DNA of 64,000 bases from Trochalopteron elliotii (taxonomy: Eukaryota; Chordata; Aves; Passeriformes; Leiothrichidae): contig JANPWX010000215.1 in the NCBI GenBank assembly GCA_024734555.1, positions 1 to 64,000 on the forward strand. The letters are read 5' to 3'. The position numbers and the translations under genes are program-made. Positions within the stretch are counted from its first letter, which is position 1, and every line of letters begins with the position of its first letter. This document shows, piece by piece, positions 12,056-26,165 of this stretch. The notes under the pieces were generated by a model. The model was not told the origin of the DNA, did no database searches, and saw nothing but the letters and a program-made list of their open reading frames with translations.

Positions 12056-14910
12056 CTACCTGTGCAAAAGTCTCCCAGTTCAGGAAGGCTTTTAGGTGTT
12101 TCCATGCGCAAGCAAGAGGATGAGCCACTCTAAGGCAGGAAGAGTATTTCTCATGTGCCATCTCAGGTTATTCCTAGTGAAGCCTGATCAGAGATTTGTG
12201 AAATGAAGCTTGTCCTTTCAAATCCAAGCCTATGCCTTCCAGCTGCCTCACCCCAAGACAGATGTGCTGCACCAACCTCCAGAAAACCTGATTCATAACT
12301 TCATCCACAGCCCACTGCCAACAAGCAAAAGATTTCCATTGACTTCACTCAATTTCACATTGGCCCCTGGGACTCAAAACACACTGCAAAAGGCCAGTTC
12401 TCTGCTGAATCTGTTAAGGGTCTTTGGTGTTGTGAGAGCCAGCAGGGCCACACTGGTTGCTGCCAGTAGGCAATTTGGCCCTCCATGCCATTTCCAGCAT
12501 GGATGTTGCAAGATGATAGTTAAAAGATTTCTCTCGAGTTTGTACTGATAAAAAGTATGTCAGACATTTTGGAAAATCCTACCTCCTGTACTACTGCCAG
12601 TGTTTCCTTCTCTATTGCTACCAAGTTTTGACTTCAAATGGAACTTTCTAATTACATCACAAATATTATATCATGCAAATTTGGAACCTGTTAACATAGT
12701 CCAGAATAAAATAGCTGAAAAATAACAGACTATAGCCTCTTTTCATTACACTCCGAAGGTCTAAAAAGTTCTGAACTATAAATTCTCAGTCCTGTCTGAG
12801 TGTTGAAGAACAGATGACCTCACAGCAGAATGAGCTGCTTGCCTAAAGAAATTGGCTAATCCATGAGACATTATTTCTATCTTCTTCTGTTGGCATCTTT
12901 TGTAATAGTTTATTAACAATGATTTGTGTCCTGTTGAGTAAGCTGTGTTTGTATAACACCATTGGCACTACATTAAGCTGAAGCCAAGGGTATTCTGGCT
13001 AGTTAGTCACAGCTATCAAATGCTTGGAACTTAATTTTCACTCTTTTCTGGCTAACCATTTTTAACAAATATTTTGCTGCAGGGTAGAGAAAATCCTAAA
13101 TACTCATCAGTATTGTTTGCAGGACCAGACAGGCATTTGCAGCCAGATGAATATGTTTGATGTTCTTTTGCGGTGGAAACACAATGACATCTACTGGCCG
13201 ATGAAGAGGGCTGTCAGACCGTCTGCTGGAGCAAAACAGCCCAGAGTCGACTCTGCAAGGAAAGGGGATGACATTCTTCTGAGAGGCAGGATGACAAATC
13301 AGAACAACATCCATGGATATCTCAAGAAATACAGTAGAGACTGAAAAACCGAAAATATAAAGTATTTTATTTATATACCACTTGTTTATTGTTAGTTGAA
13401 AAACAAAAAAATCCTCTGATGGTGCAAAGTTTCTCCGTTGTCCTCAGTAGTGGCTGTCAGAGTTTAAAAAGTTAAAGCAACTTGCACTGGGTGTAGCCAA
13501 CTAAAATTCACAAACAAGATCCAGAATGCACAAATGCCTCCTCTCCTCTTTAAAAAAAAGGATACATGTAAGCAGGACTTTCTGATACCCTAAAATGACA
13601 CAGTTCTGCACAGCACTAATATTAGTGCATTTTTTCTCTTAACATGATGCAATCTCTGTAAGTCTTGTGCAGAAAACTACCTAATCAACCCCAAAGGCAT
13701 GGTGCTCCAGCAGTATTTCTCTTGCAAATAGTGTTTTTAAAAACAAATAAAGGAGGCAACAAAAACATACCTGTTTCTGAAACTATGAATGCTAACAATA
13801 GCAATGAGAATGAATTTCCTACCAGCTCACACTTCTTATGTTCAAAGTGTGTATCATTTTGAAATCCCTTGTCTTCCATCAACTCTGCTCCTATAATTTT
13901 TAGTTGAGTTGCCTCAACAAGATGATGCAGTTCAGCAGAACGAGCACCTCTAAAAATCATCATGCTTGCTTTCTAAAATGGATAGGCTTTGCAATTTACT
14001 CAGTGAGCAGCACTGAGTTGGAAATGTTATACAGCCAGTGTATCAGTGCAGCATCCAGAAAAGGAACTGTGTGGAAAAGAAGGCTTTGGCTTCTGTTCAT
14101 GGAAGCAAATCAATCCAGAACCAAGGAATGCAGCATAGACTAGATCCTGTCCATGGCTGTACAGATTTCTAGGTGGTGACAAGAATATTGAGGCTGTCCA
14201 AAATTAATGAATATTGTGCATGGGAGTAAGAGCAGCAAATATGAGCAATGCATTAAATGCGGTCACCATAATCCATGGAGACTTTAGTACCATTTCATAT
14301 TGGATTTAGCAGGAGTCAAGAATGTGCTTGAACTGGAGCAGCATCTTGTATAACGTAAGTGAGTGCTCAAAAGCTCTGTACAATTTTGCATGTCACTCCC
14401 TCACTTAGATTGCATCCTTTACAGAGAAGAGGAGGGAATGTGAGCAAAAGGATTTGACCCTAATGTCACAATCCTACTGCTCAACAATGGACCTTTCACA
14501 GTGCTGTTGCAAGGAAGAAAAGGGGAGATGGCATAATACAAACAAGAAAAAAAATGGTAAGGTGTTACTTGTTCAGTCTTTGATTATGAAGATCTAAAAA
14601 TGGTAGCAATTCCTCCTCCTCATAGCAATAAAAGAGAAATCTGTGATAAAAGTGGTCTGACTATCAAAATATTGCAGGAAGTTCTCACCAGACCACATGC
14701 AGCAGATGAATACTTTTGTATATTGCATAGCAAAGGGACAACTAGGGGCTGGATTTCCCTCCTCAAATAATTTCAGTGTCAGAATTGGCATTTGATTCCT
14801 GACTGGTAGCATTCAGGATGCAGGACAAAACAGGAGTGTTTATATCTGTGAAGCTGCTTGTTTGCCTATGTCATCCTGGATTTTGGTTCCGAAAGGCTAC
14901 ATTCTATTGA

Positions 14911-14937
14911 CACAAAAAAAAAAAAAAAAAAAAAAAG
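14911..14937. repeat. Poly(A) tract
   Basis: An uninterrupted run of more than 20 A. No identifiable retroposed body lies upstream. Confidence 0.9.
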
Positions 14938-17879
14938 GCAGCAAAATCAAGGAAATGTCTTCCATATTTTTCTGATGCGTGTAACTTTTATAAAGAGAGC
15001 TCTTATGGGATGTGAATTGTCATGTTAAACACAGTGACACCTAACAATGAGTAAAAAATAAATCAGATGCAGATTTCTGGGCTGCTGTCCTATGTTACCA
15101 CACCATCCATGACTTTTGCCAGTGGTCATGTATGTTAGTGGTTTTCACACTGCAGTAACTGGGATGAAGCCTGAAAATGGTCAGTGTGATACTCATGTCC
15201 CTGTTCAGTGCTATTATAAACCCTCTGTCTTTTATGCTGGCAGGCGAGTGCACCATGTCTGCATTGGTGCACTCCATAATAATTCTGGGTAATAATCACT
15301 CTGTGAAGATCCCTTAGTTATTGTCTTCCTTCATTTGACTCTTATTTACATTTCCTATGGGCGTACTTACATAGAAATACTAAAAAATATTTGTTTAGAT
15401 AATAAAGGGTGAGCTTTGGGTTTTTTTTCCTTCCTTCCAAACCCCCAAAATCTGCTGACTTTCTTGACCAGACAAGAAGATGTTCACCAGTAACCTTCAC
15501 TCCCCCTCCAAAAAGCATTGCCCTGCCTGGGTTATTTGTTGTGACCTAAAGATAGCAACTTTAAACACAATTCTTTTAACAAACCAAAGACTCATGGACA
15601 CAATTCTATGCTTATAATTTCCAGTGGATACAGGGGATTTTCTTGAATCCTTATTACAAATGAACATCTTCCACTCAGCCAGTCATCCCAGACAATGCAG
15701 CCTTATGCTCATGCATAGGAGTTAGGGAGTAAAAATGATGAGAAATTCATTACTTAATCTTGAAATTAATTTTGCCTAATTTGGAAGAGTGAGAAAATAC
15801 AGAGGGGCAGTTAAATACTTGAAAAATATTTATGAAGTCTCTGAAAGTAAAAGTGGGAGGGTTAAGCACCCTGGTTAAAAACACAGTTGGAAGAACATTT
15901 GTCCTCAGGTCTTCCAGATCACTGCTATTTCCAGTTAAACAAAGTTAGGAGGAGCCTTTTACATAATTTTCTGCATTCCTGTCTTCAATATGGAGATCTG
16001 TTTGCGTATGTGGATGCATAAATATGTACCTCCTCCATATACATTTGTAGAGAGGAACCAGAGAACTTTGCACGCACAGAACTGCAGTCTCCATCTGGAT
16101 ACACCTCAGGAGTGAACTGCATTATTCATTTTGTGTGCTCACTTTGAGACATCCTGGAAGATCCTGCTTTTTGGGAGTATAGAGCCTATGCCATCCTTAG
16201 GACACTTAATCTAGACTCTAGATGTGAAGAACACTCTTTCCAGCCTTAGAGGCTCATCTGTCAAGCCTAAAGACAAAACTCCTCTAGGACATGCAAAACC
16301 AGACACAGAAACACCCAGGATGAGGGGTGAAGCAAAGAGAGGCAAGTGAGGATGCTGGTCTTGAAACTACTCTCATCTTGCCTTGATCCCTTGCTGGTCC
16401 TGGGTAAATCTCTTCATTTTCTTCAGCACAGAGACACCCAGTGAGGAAGGGATGATTACTAAACAGTGAATAAGCCAACTGTGGAATGGCTAAACAACAT
16501 AACCATGCTAATAATTCTTAGCAGTTTTTATTCCTCATCTCCTTTAAAATACTTTTTTTTCATCCTGTGGCAACACTCAACTGCCTTTCTCTGGTCCTGC
16601 AGTGTGGCACAGTGCTGAGATTTGGCTTACCACCATCTGGAGATGAGACGGATAGAATAAGAAACTTCCACTTTGCTAAATGACCAAATATAAAGAGTTG
16701 TCTTTGGCCACTTCCCATCCTTCTCCACCCTGAAAAGACCAATGAGAAAATGGAACAGGATGTATGTAAAATATCCTTAAGCTTGTAAGCATCTCCTAGT
16801 AGTTGGTGTTCATACGACTTTTGAATGTTTCAGCATATCTTTAGTTCTCTTTGATTCTTCTGAGGTTATATGGGTGGTTGCTGGCAGAATTACACAAATA
16901 CAGTCTTCAGAGCTCAGCAATCCTTGGATCCAGATTTGGAGCTCAATGTGGGTGGCATAGGAGTAAATGCCAATAAGGAGGCTAGGACAGTGTTGTTACT
17001 TTCAGAAACTAAATGACTCAGTACAGAGCCTTTGCAAGCAGCAATTAAAGAACCAGAAGAATGTTTTGTAACTACTAAAGAGTAAGAGGGGAAACCTCAT
17101 TTTTTTGTAATGATGTTTTATTTTCACTCTTTAATGAATGTTTTAGTCTTGCCTTAAGATATATTTCTGTTACTGAATGTCAGCTAGAGACAATCACTAT
17201 CTTTCAAGTCTTTTGCTGCTAGGGCATTTCAACCTTTGCCGTGGGAACACCTTTCAGTTCATTTTAGGGTTAAGGCTTCAGATCTCAATAGCTGCACATT
17301 CCTGCTGTTGAGAGAAGCTCTACAGGATACATAGAAAGCATTTATGAAAATTCTCATAGACTTTAGATTGATTTGTAGAGGTAATATATCTGATGATGAT
17401 GACAATGATGTATTGTCCGGAAAGTTTTAAATAAAAACTGACACATTGATACAGTGTGGAATAATACAGAGTTGTCCAAACCTCAGAGACAATATCAGCT
17501 ATTGACTGAAGCACTGAATTGAGACACAGGAAAGCCTTAAGTTGCTGTACCATCTCTGACACTGTCTTACTGAAGGCTAGGTTGGCACGATGACTCAGTT
17601 TCTCAAGTTTCCCATGTGTTGAATGGTGATGTGGTACTCATATAATCTCAGTGTACCTAGAGGCAGATTTTGATAGGCAAGTGTGCAAAGCAATTGGTGA
17701 GTGTGAAGTACACATACACAGGACACAGTTTATATTGTGGGAAGTACTGGGAAGAGTTGCTAGAAAAAAAAAGGCACCATACTAAAAGCCTTAAAAATCT
17801 GATTACAAAGTAAGCCAGAAAAAATGGCTTTGGTATGTTATTTCAGAATGTTACAGTAACAAAGCAGTTTTGCGTGCAC

Positions 17880-17935
17880 TTGTGTGTGTGTGCGTGTATT
17901 TGTGTCCATGGATATATGTGTGTGAGTTTGGAGGG
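17880..17935. repeat. TG-rich simple repeat
   Basis: This is an imperfect (TG)n tract with interruptions, shortly before a 23-base tandem duplication. It is an ordinary microsatellite-type repeat. Confidence 0.8.
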
Positions 17936-17955
17936 GCATGTGTGGGTGTAAGTAC

Positions 17956-18001
17956 ATGTATATACATTCATATAAAAAATGTATATACATTTATATAAAA
18001 A
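17956..18001. repeat. Tandem duplication of a 23-base unit
   Basis: Two adjacent 23-base copies begin ATGTATATACATT, at 17956 and 17979, and differ at one position. Each contains the self-complementary ATGTATATACAT, so the pair can form small hairpins. Confidence 0.92.
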
Positions 18002-21000
18002 CAGGTATAACCACATACAGCACATACTGCTTGTGCGGCATATCTGTGGCATATCTATTCCTTGCTGGTACAGCAGCACATGTATCAAACAGAAAATACT
18101 TGAGAAGAAATTGAAAGTATTTACTGACAGCAAGAGAAATGATTCATGTTCTAGTATCAGAAAAGTAATTTTTTATTTTGTTTTCCTTTTTCTAAACCAT
18201 CAGTAGTGTTAAATATTTCTCACCTGGCTGTTTACCAAATTTCAATAGTCTAGTTAGCTGAAGAATTAAGCTTTGGATCAGTCTGCAATGTACACATATT
18301 TCACGGGTTTCATACCCTCAGATTTCTCTGACTTGTTTACAAAAAAAAAAAAAAATCAAGAATCAAAAATTGCTAGGCAGTTCCACAGGGAGGGAGGAAT
18401 TACTCCAAATTTACACCGTGAAATGTTCCAGTTATTGCCACGACTAAGTTTTCAAGACAATCATCATATCCCAGTGGATTTCCAAGCATATAAAATGAAG
18501 TTCTCCTGGGAAGGTTGAAAAGAAGGAGTATTATCTGAAGACCTGTTAGACCAACTAACTTCAGACCTGCATGAATAATGATGCCTCTGGCTCTGGTGAG
18601 GTGTAACAGTTTTCAAAACATGTTGGAGATGCCTGTGGATTTCAGAGCACTTTGAAATCCAGGGCTTAAAATGAGAAGTTTTGCTCCCAGGGCATAACTT
18701 TGAAAGCAGAGTGCAGGAAGACAGTAAATGAGTCCCAGCAAAGCCCTCTGGAAGCTGTGACGAGCACAGTTTTGATATATGAAGCTGAACAGCAGAAGGG
18801 GTTACAATTCTTGTCCTTTTTAAGAGCTTCTGAAGTAGTGATCCCCTCAAGTACATATTTTGATATCACAGCCTGATATTTGAAATAGACACTGCACCCT
18901 AGACCTGGATGGGATTCTCCAATTTTTCAAGATGACACAGCAATAATTTGAATTTTAGAGCTCACAGAACAATCATCTGTCCTACAGAATGTTGTTTTCA
19001 CATAAGCTCCAGGAGTACATCGCTGAACCATTAAACAGTTTGCTTTCAAGATTCATTGTCAAGGATTTTTAAATGTACATTATCTTTAGACCCTAAAAAG
19101 GAATACAAAAAAAATTAAAACTTATATTTGGTGAGAAAATAAAATTGGAAAATAAATAATGGTAGGACACTTAGTAATTGCTATATCCCATCAGTGAAAA
19201 CTCTCCATCTTCTTTCCTTTCAAGAGATTGTGACAATCCTACTGTCTAACACATTAGACTGAAACAGTTGAAATTTTTTTCCCTACATCTTGGTCTGCGC
19301 TTTCTATAGCACCTGAAACTGTTACTGCTCCATAGCATACAAGAACAAGTTATCTTTCAACATCTCAGTTTAAAAACAAATCTCAAAGAAGTAAAAAACC
19401 AAACACCACTTCCACAAAGCAGCAAGCAGTTTGTGATCACTTGTTTTCCAGTCTAAAAATTATTCCTGTGGCACCTTGCAAATGACTTTGTTTTGGTGTA
19501 GGAGAAGTGAAAAGCCATAATTCACAAAGCAACAGCAATAAACTCATTATTAAAAACCACATCTCACAGAGGTGATAATTTCTAGAAATGCTACCTTGTC
19601 TTTTGATCACCACTGATCCTGCCTTCAGGTGGTTTGGGGAGGGGGTGGAGGGAGGAACTGATTAACAGTGATAGTGGTGCTGGATAAAAAGGGTTTAAGG
19701 AAGCTTGAGCATTTATTTAAAAGCTTTTTTTAATGTGGTATCCTAAGTTCTGTCCTGAATCCCAACCATTAACACAAGAAACTACATAGGAAAATCCTGA
19801 CTATCAAGAAATGTAATTATAAATATTACCAGATCCAGTAATAAACCTTGGATGAGTAGCCATCCAGATACACCCCCAGTCTGCAGCATGGTGCTGAGTT
19901 TCAGGGCAGGGAACACAACAAAAGAGCACAAACAGTTTCAGAGCTACACAGTTTCATGTTGGATTTGTTTTCCTGATTGATTACAACATCAGAAACTGGA
20001 TGGAGACAAGAGATGCCTATCCAAGGCTGCACATTAAAGGTGATGCCAAGTGTTTTAACGTGAGGCCAGTTAAGTATTCCAGAATTTGGCCTGCATATTA
20101 AATTGTCCTGGACAGACTAGATGCATTCAGAGGGCTTTTAAAGTGCCAGAGACCTGAGATGGAACATGTGCTTTGCTGATAGCATATTGTTTATGCCAAA
20201 ATAATGAATTATATTGGATTATGCATGCTTCATTTTAAACACCAGGCAATAATCTGGATTTGTGAAACAATAACAGTGTCATAGCAAAGCCTTGAACCTG
20301 AAAACCTGTAACCACTGAGCATGGTGAAAGGAGAAATCCACTCTCAAAGGCTGCCAAAATTTATGTTTGGCTTTGAGTTTTGTGGGTTTTCCCTGCCTTC
20401 TGCTCTGAAGTGTGCAGCACTGCCTGGACACTTGCAGCTGCACCTCCCATGGTCAGTGCAGTCAATGGCTTTGTTTCTCTCCCAGTGGGAAGGGATGGGC
20501 TCCCAGACCAGTAAGAGCCACAGGGCTCATGTTTCATTTGTGACATGCAGTCTGCTATCTACATATTGTAAAAAAGCAAGAAGGGATTTCCAATTGATTT
20601 GTGATTACTTGTTGGAGGGAGGGAGAAAGAAAAAGGACAATCTTCCCAGTCCGGTTTGGCTCAGTACTAATGCCAAAACTGAAGCAGCCACACAGAGGAA
20701 ACTTTAAAAACTTAATTAGGGAAGAAAACAAACAAAATAATACTATGGTGTGTTTACTTAGAGCTGCAATGCTGCCAGAGAAACCTCAAAGCTTGCATTT
20801 GTAAGCTATGCTTTTCATATAAAACATATTTAATGAAAACAGGAGACGGGACAACAAGCTTTCTTCTAACTTCATTTAAACATGTTTAGGTTGCACTTTA
20901 AATTCCTCTTGGGTTAATGTGAAGCTGGGCTGAAAGTCTGAAAGTGATGAAGCCTAGCTAGCTTTTATCCCTGAGTTTAGGCTTCAGGGCCTGACAGCAT

Positions 21001-21486
21001 ATCATCTGGATCTCCCAGGACCCATGGACACCATTGCTCAGAAGGGGCTTGCTTTAGCTCCCCTCCTGATGCTTTGAGGCTGGGCTATGCTTTTGTAGTC
21101 ACATATATGTGGTCTTTTCTGCAGCTTTTCAAAATACTGATTTTTAATATGATCATCTACTCACTTGTTCTGTTTGCCCCCTCTGTTAAAAGCATCAACA
21201 TAAAAATTTCTGTGCTCTTTTTGTGTTATTCTGGAAGGAATTTTAATGGATTTGTAGAAGGATCTTTGCATGGCCTTAAGTTTTACAATTACTTACAAAG
21301 TAGAAGAGGAAAACAAAGCCTTACCTATGAATGGTGCACACTTCATTTTACACTCCACATAACAAAATGTGTGCTTTTAAATTGTATTTATTTCAGCATC
21401 AACATTCTGCTCTTAATTCATTTACTATGTGAATTAAAGCAGAATATTGCATCTCTTACAGAATTTGAATGCAGTTAAACAGAACA

Positions 21487-21543
21487 GCAGATTAACCAAG
21501 TGAACTAGTTAATTAATATGGCAGATTAACCCAGTGAACTAGT
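21487..21543. repeat. Short direct repeat, 34-base period
   Basis: GCAGATTAACCAAGTGAACT at 21487 recurs with one change at 21521, both followed by AGT. Confidence 0.85.
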
Positions 21544-24500
21544 ACTGTATTTATCAAAAAGATTGTTCACAAGAGAAGAAGGCACACAGCAATTCCAAAT
21601 AACTGACATTTTCAAATTCTGTTTGAATTTTCAAAAGTAGAAGAAATGTTTTGTAATATAGTCAATCTTTTGGGTGCTTTCTTTGAATGTTGAAAACAAT
21701 AATAGCTTAAGGATGAAAAAGATTTCCAGTTCGCAGTCTGACTTGGCACCATCTATAAAAGAAGGTGTAGGATTTTCCCCCTAAAACCATCTTGCCTGCC
21801 ATTACATGGAGTTTTGATGCTCTTTAATCATTCTACCCAAAAATTTAATTTTGGATCAGTTCACTGAGTGGAACTCTTTTAGAAAATTTCCACTGAATAC
21901 TAGATGTTTCTGAAATTAGATTAAAGAGAACCCTCACAAGGTTAATCGCAATCTTGTCTTTTTCTTTCGCAACACTTCCCTGAGACATGCTGCTGCATGC
22001 ATGCTTTGAAATCCAGTGCTGGACTAGGGAGAGGAGATGAAGGTGGGGAGATGGTGAGCAGGAGGGTCCATGTGCAAGCCTGGCACTCCTCTGGGCTGAT
22101 GTTGCCTACACTTGGCTTGCTGCAAAGCTCTGCTCACACATATTCAAGCAGAAACTTGATAGAGTTTGGTAGCTAAATTATTTGAACATTTAACACACTT
22201 GGCATCTTTCATGTCTGCAGGAGGCAAGCAGAGCTTCCTCAGGAACTGTCAAAAATTTGTTTTGGATGATACAGATCATGTGCTTCAGACAAAAGTACAA
22301 GAAATCCTGCAATGAATGAGCAGCTCAAGCATAAGCTAAACCAAAGCAGAACTTCCTTTTAATGTCCAAAAGCATTACCAGTGTGCCAAGCATGTAATTG
22401 ACTGCAGTCCAAAACCAGCTGGCTGCCTCTCCCTTCCAAAATCATCATGTGCTGTATTTATTTCATCAGAAATATGTCCTATTTGTTTTCATCCTACTAT
22501 CAGATGCATGCCTGAGTACCTGAAGCCATCCTGATGAGTTGCACCAAATCACATTTATTATGGCATCTTTTTTCCTCACTGAAATGGAGCTTTTGGAAGA
22601 AAATCATTTGTCCTGCTGTCACTACCGTGCTCTGCTGACCAGCCTGGAGCATACCAAGCACAGGCTGTGTGAAGAACGCTGCACCAGACATGGACAGGCA
22701 GTTGCCTCTTCAACCAGCAGCAAACATGACTGGTATCTTCATCAGCTGTACTTCCCCAAGGCCAGGCAAAGAGCTGCTCCATTTTTAGCAGCGTACACAT
22801 ATAGTAGGTTGCATGTCCAACTTTTGGGTGGGTTTTGAAGCAGACAGTCCCATGCTAGCACTGATTTTACTTCTGTTGAATCAAGAAGAAAACTCTATTC
22901 CACTTTGACAGAGGCAGAAATGTCCTCAGAATCTCTAAGTACCAATGCGTTTTTCTAAGTCATTTATACAAGTATTAATTTTCTGTTTCCTACAGAGCAG
23001 GGATAATTCCATGTCCTTTTAGTTTATGAGGCACATTGGAAGATGCCACAGAATGTTTAGCAGACAACTTGTGCTGTCATAACAGATCTTTGGCTTGGTT
23101 TTTCCATCTGCCTTGGTCTGGAATAGCATTCAAAAAGAAACTGTCTCGAATCTATTCAAATACTTAGAGAGTTTATTAAAAACATCATAATTCTGAAGTG
23201 AGAGATGCAATTTTATTGTTATCTGCACAATGCAAAAAAAGGAAGCATGGCACAAGGCTAACCTTTTTTTTTTTTTAATAGCAGGAAATTAGACTGTATT
23301 TTAACATTTATCCACAGTTTAGAAAAAAGATTGCAGATTATTCTGTGAGGTATATTTTAAATATGACAATACAATTTAGCTTCATCAGGACTACCAACAG
23401 TTCTGGAAAGAAATATCACATCATTGCATTCTATATTTAATCATTTATTTTGATTCACAAAAAGAACTTCTCTCAGGATGCTCTTGATAATTTAAAAAAT
23501 TACAGTAATTATACCAGCTCAATAAATACTTCAGCTTCATCTTCTTTAGTCAACATATTACTGATAAAAGGAAAAAATAAACATGGAAGTGCTCCTCCAG
23601 TCTTCCTGCATTTGGAATTTGGACTGCAGCAAACAACATGGTCGGTCTGGCAGATTCACAGGGTCAAAAGCTCAGAAGGATGGCTAAGAAACCACTTTGC
23701 ATCCATGCTTTACCACAGATTTCTTGTATATCCTTGGGAAAATCTGAGATGCTACTCACACTGTTACTAGCCATGCAAATAGAGATTTAATATATTGGCT
23801 AAGCCACTCCACCTGCCTTTGTGCTGACCTATTGCAGAGCTGACACTGCCTCTCCAGATCCAAAGGCACTATGATGGAGTATGGCACAAAGACACTCTGG
23901 TATCTTTGTAGAATCCACACCAATTCTAGCACAACAAAAACTGAGCCAGTGCTCTAAAGCCCAGTCAGATACAGAACAATCCATTATGGGTTGTCTAAAC
24001 CACTTGTACCACAGTACCCCTTCTATGGAAACTTGAAAGGAAGTAGTGATTAATTGCCTCCACCTGCCCAAAAAGGACACTCTCCTGAGGTGCCTCTTTC
24101 TTTGATGCAAGCTAAGAAGTGCTCGCAGGCTGTGGAACACCAGGAGCAGCAGGACAAATGCCCCAGTGCCCTGCACAGGAGCAGTGCTGCCTGGGAGCAG
24201 AGGCAGCCACCAACAAGCGGCAAGCAAAGGAGTTGCACTCATGTGTGTTAACTGAAATTGTGCCTGCATTCAAAGTGTGGCACGGATATTTTAATATTGA
24301 TGACTGAGAAGTTATTATATGTAAATAATACCTCTAATATCATGTCATATCTTAATGAGTTCTGATAGTAAGTCCTTTTGTGCCCATACACAAAGAATAT
24401 GGCACTCAATTGCCTCTGCTGCCTCTCTACATTGCCAAATAGTTCAGAGACCTTTGAAGACTTAAGCATATAAAAATTTTTAATAGACAAAGACTGACAA

Positions 24501-25559
24501 CTTAAACTGTTATCAGCAGTTTGATGAGCTTACAGCTCTATCTTCTGCTCCACAGGGAATTCACTGGTAAATCCTCACTCTGCTAGCAGCACCTAGGGAA
24601 GGCGAAGGCACAAGAACAAGGCTCAAGAGCTGCAGCTGAAGCAGCCTGGAGGTGCAGAGATTCTGCAGGAATCCTCCTGGGATTCCTGCCTCAAAGGATG
24701 GGCAAAAATGCCTTTTGGTCTCTGTGGACCGAAAGACAAGATGTAAGAAATGTTGAAGGTCACAGATCTGTTTGAGTTGGTATTTGAGCCTGGTGAGTAT
24801 CTGAGTGGCAAAGTGAGTGCCCAGCAGAGGGCTTAAGCAGGCCATGGAAGGAAGAGGACTCCTAAAAACCACACAGGGTGAAGGTAGCAAGGAGAAAGCT
24901 CTCAATGTGCAACATGAGTACCGTGGTCAAGATATAATAAAATAGTTAAATAAATTCTCTAAATGAATGCACCCTGAGATGATTCAGAGGAATTTCATCA
25001 CTGCAAATAAGTGATATAGCAAATCAGTTTTCTAACCCCAATCCTTTTAAACTGAGAACACATTGAAGGACACACAGTGGACAAAATGCATTAGATACAG
25101 AGATCCTCCCTCAAAGAAATGTCTGCAGAAAATACAGTTTGAAAATATAGCAAGACCAGTCAGTTTGAGCATCAGGCCACCTCTGCCAGGGTCTGACTGC
25201 TCACTATGACAGCATCACTGGCATGAAAAGGACAGGAGACTGTCGTTGAGAATAGTGAACCTATAAGCATTTGCTCTTATTTCAGTAACTTTGTGTTGCT
25301 GGGAACTTCAGTTTTCCATCAATGAAGCGCTTAGGACAATAAACAAACATAAAGAAATAGTAGTCAGTAAAACAGCCGGTATTTTGCTCTTTACTCAGTT
25401 GCTCCCATATAATGACTTGGGCTTTCGATGAGGCAGTACACTTTTATGGAACTTCCTGGTATTTTAATAAAGCTTAATGCTCTCTGGCCCTATGGAAATG
25501 TTTCCTTTTTCTTTTGAATCCTGAGCAATTTCACTGGCTGGAAGGAGCTTAACACTCAC

Positions 25560-25652
25560 CCGTACTGACGCGGGACTTTTGCCACTGCTGCCACTGCCTG
25601 ACTCTGCTTTTTCCATATCTATGACTGCTGACATGTGAAGGTTTTTCCACAT
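25560..25652 (-). other. Candidate antisense exon upstream of SDHAF3
   Basis: On the - strand an ATG-initiated frame (MWKNLHMSAVIDMEK...SGKSPASVR) runs directly into GGGTGAGT, a consensus splice donor at about 25559. It lies some 0.45-0.6 kb from the CpG island on the divergent side, where bidirectional promoters often start non-coding transcripts. The peptide matches nothing I know. It may be a first exon of a divergent lncRNA or a chance arrangement. Confidence 0.2.
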
Positions 25653-25973
25653 GGGCGAGCTGGATGTGATGTTAAGCTGCTGAAAAAGCTTTATGGAGAG
25701 CTAGGGAGTTGGAGTCTGAGCTGCAAGTGGGAGGTAGGAGAAAGCAGGAGCTCGGTAATGACAACGTGGTAGCACACAGTCCCAAGCAGCCCCACGAAGG
25801 CAGTAAGATTTCTTGCTGTGACGACTCTCGTCTCATAGTGAAAATGCAAGTAAATCAGATTTAAGGGTATTAAGCTTGGGTTTAGTGGCCTCATAATTTG
25901 TGCCACATTCTACTCTGGTACAAAGTGCACATGCCGTTCTTCTGGTGGTGAACCTGGAGCCAAAAATGAACTG

Positions 25974-25999
25974 TTTATCTATTTATCTATATATCTATA
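25974..25999. repeat. Short (TATC)n microsatellite upstream of the CpG island
   Basis: A few TATC/TATA units in the AT-rich DNA just before the GC-rich promoter. Confidence 0.75.
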
Positions 26000-26165
26000 A
26001 CTATTGTGATCTCTGCCACCCGCACCCGTCTTTGTGAAACAACACCCTCCATGCATTTTTACAAGCGCTATTTGCAGCCGCATTGCTAGCTATCGTTGCA
26101 GACGCCGCCCTCAAGACGCCAGCTCCGGGCACTGCCGGCGCACCGTGAGTCCGGAGCTCTGCTCT

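Larger units (their letters stand above)
12056..25459. other. Long non-coding flank, presumed DLX5 side
   Basis: About 13 kb of mainly AT-rich DNA with scattered homopolymers and the short repeats listed separately. The frames at 13117-13344 and 20321-20707 (+) were inspected and carry no recognisable domain. No CR1 or LTR copy was recognised, making this the least repeat-invaded part of the window and a reasonable place for conserved regulatory elements (inference). Confidence 0.55.

Noticed and set aside
13117..13344. 75-codon + strand frame with a basic C-terminus
   Set aside because: It is somewhat richer in CpG than its surroundings but has no recognised domain, and the opposite strand is also open. 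Not enough to call an exon.
20321..20707. 128-codon + strand frame
   Set aside because: No domain or splice context was recognised. The length is within what random DNA of this size can give.
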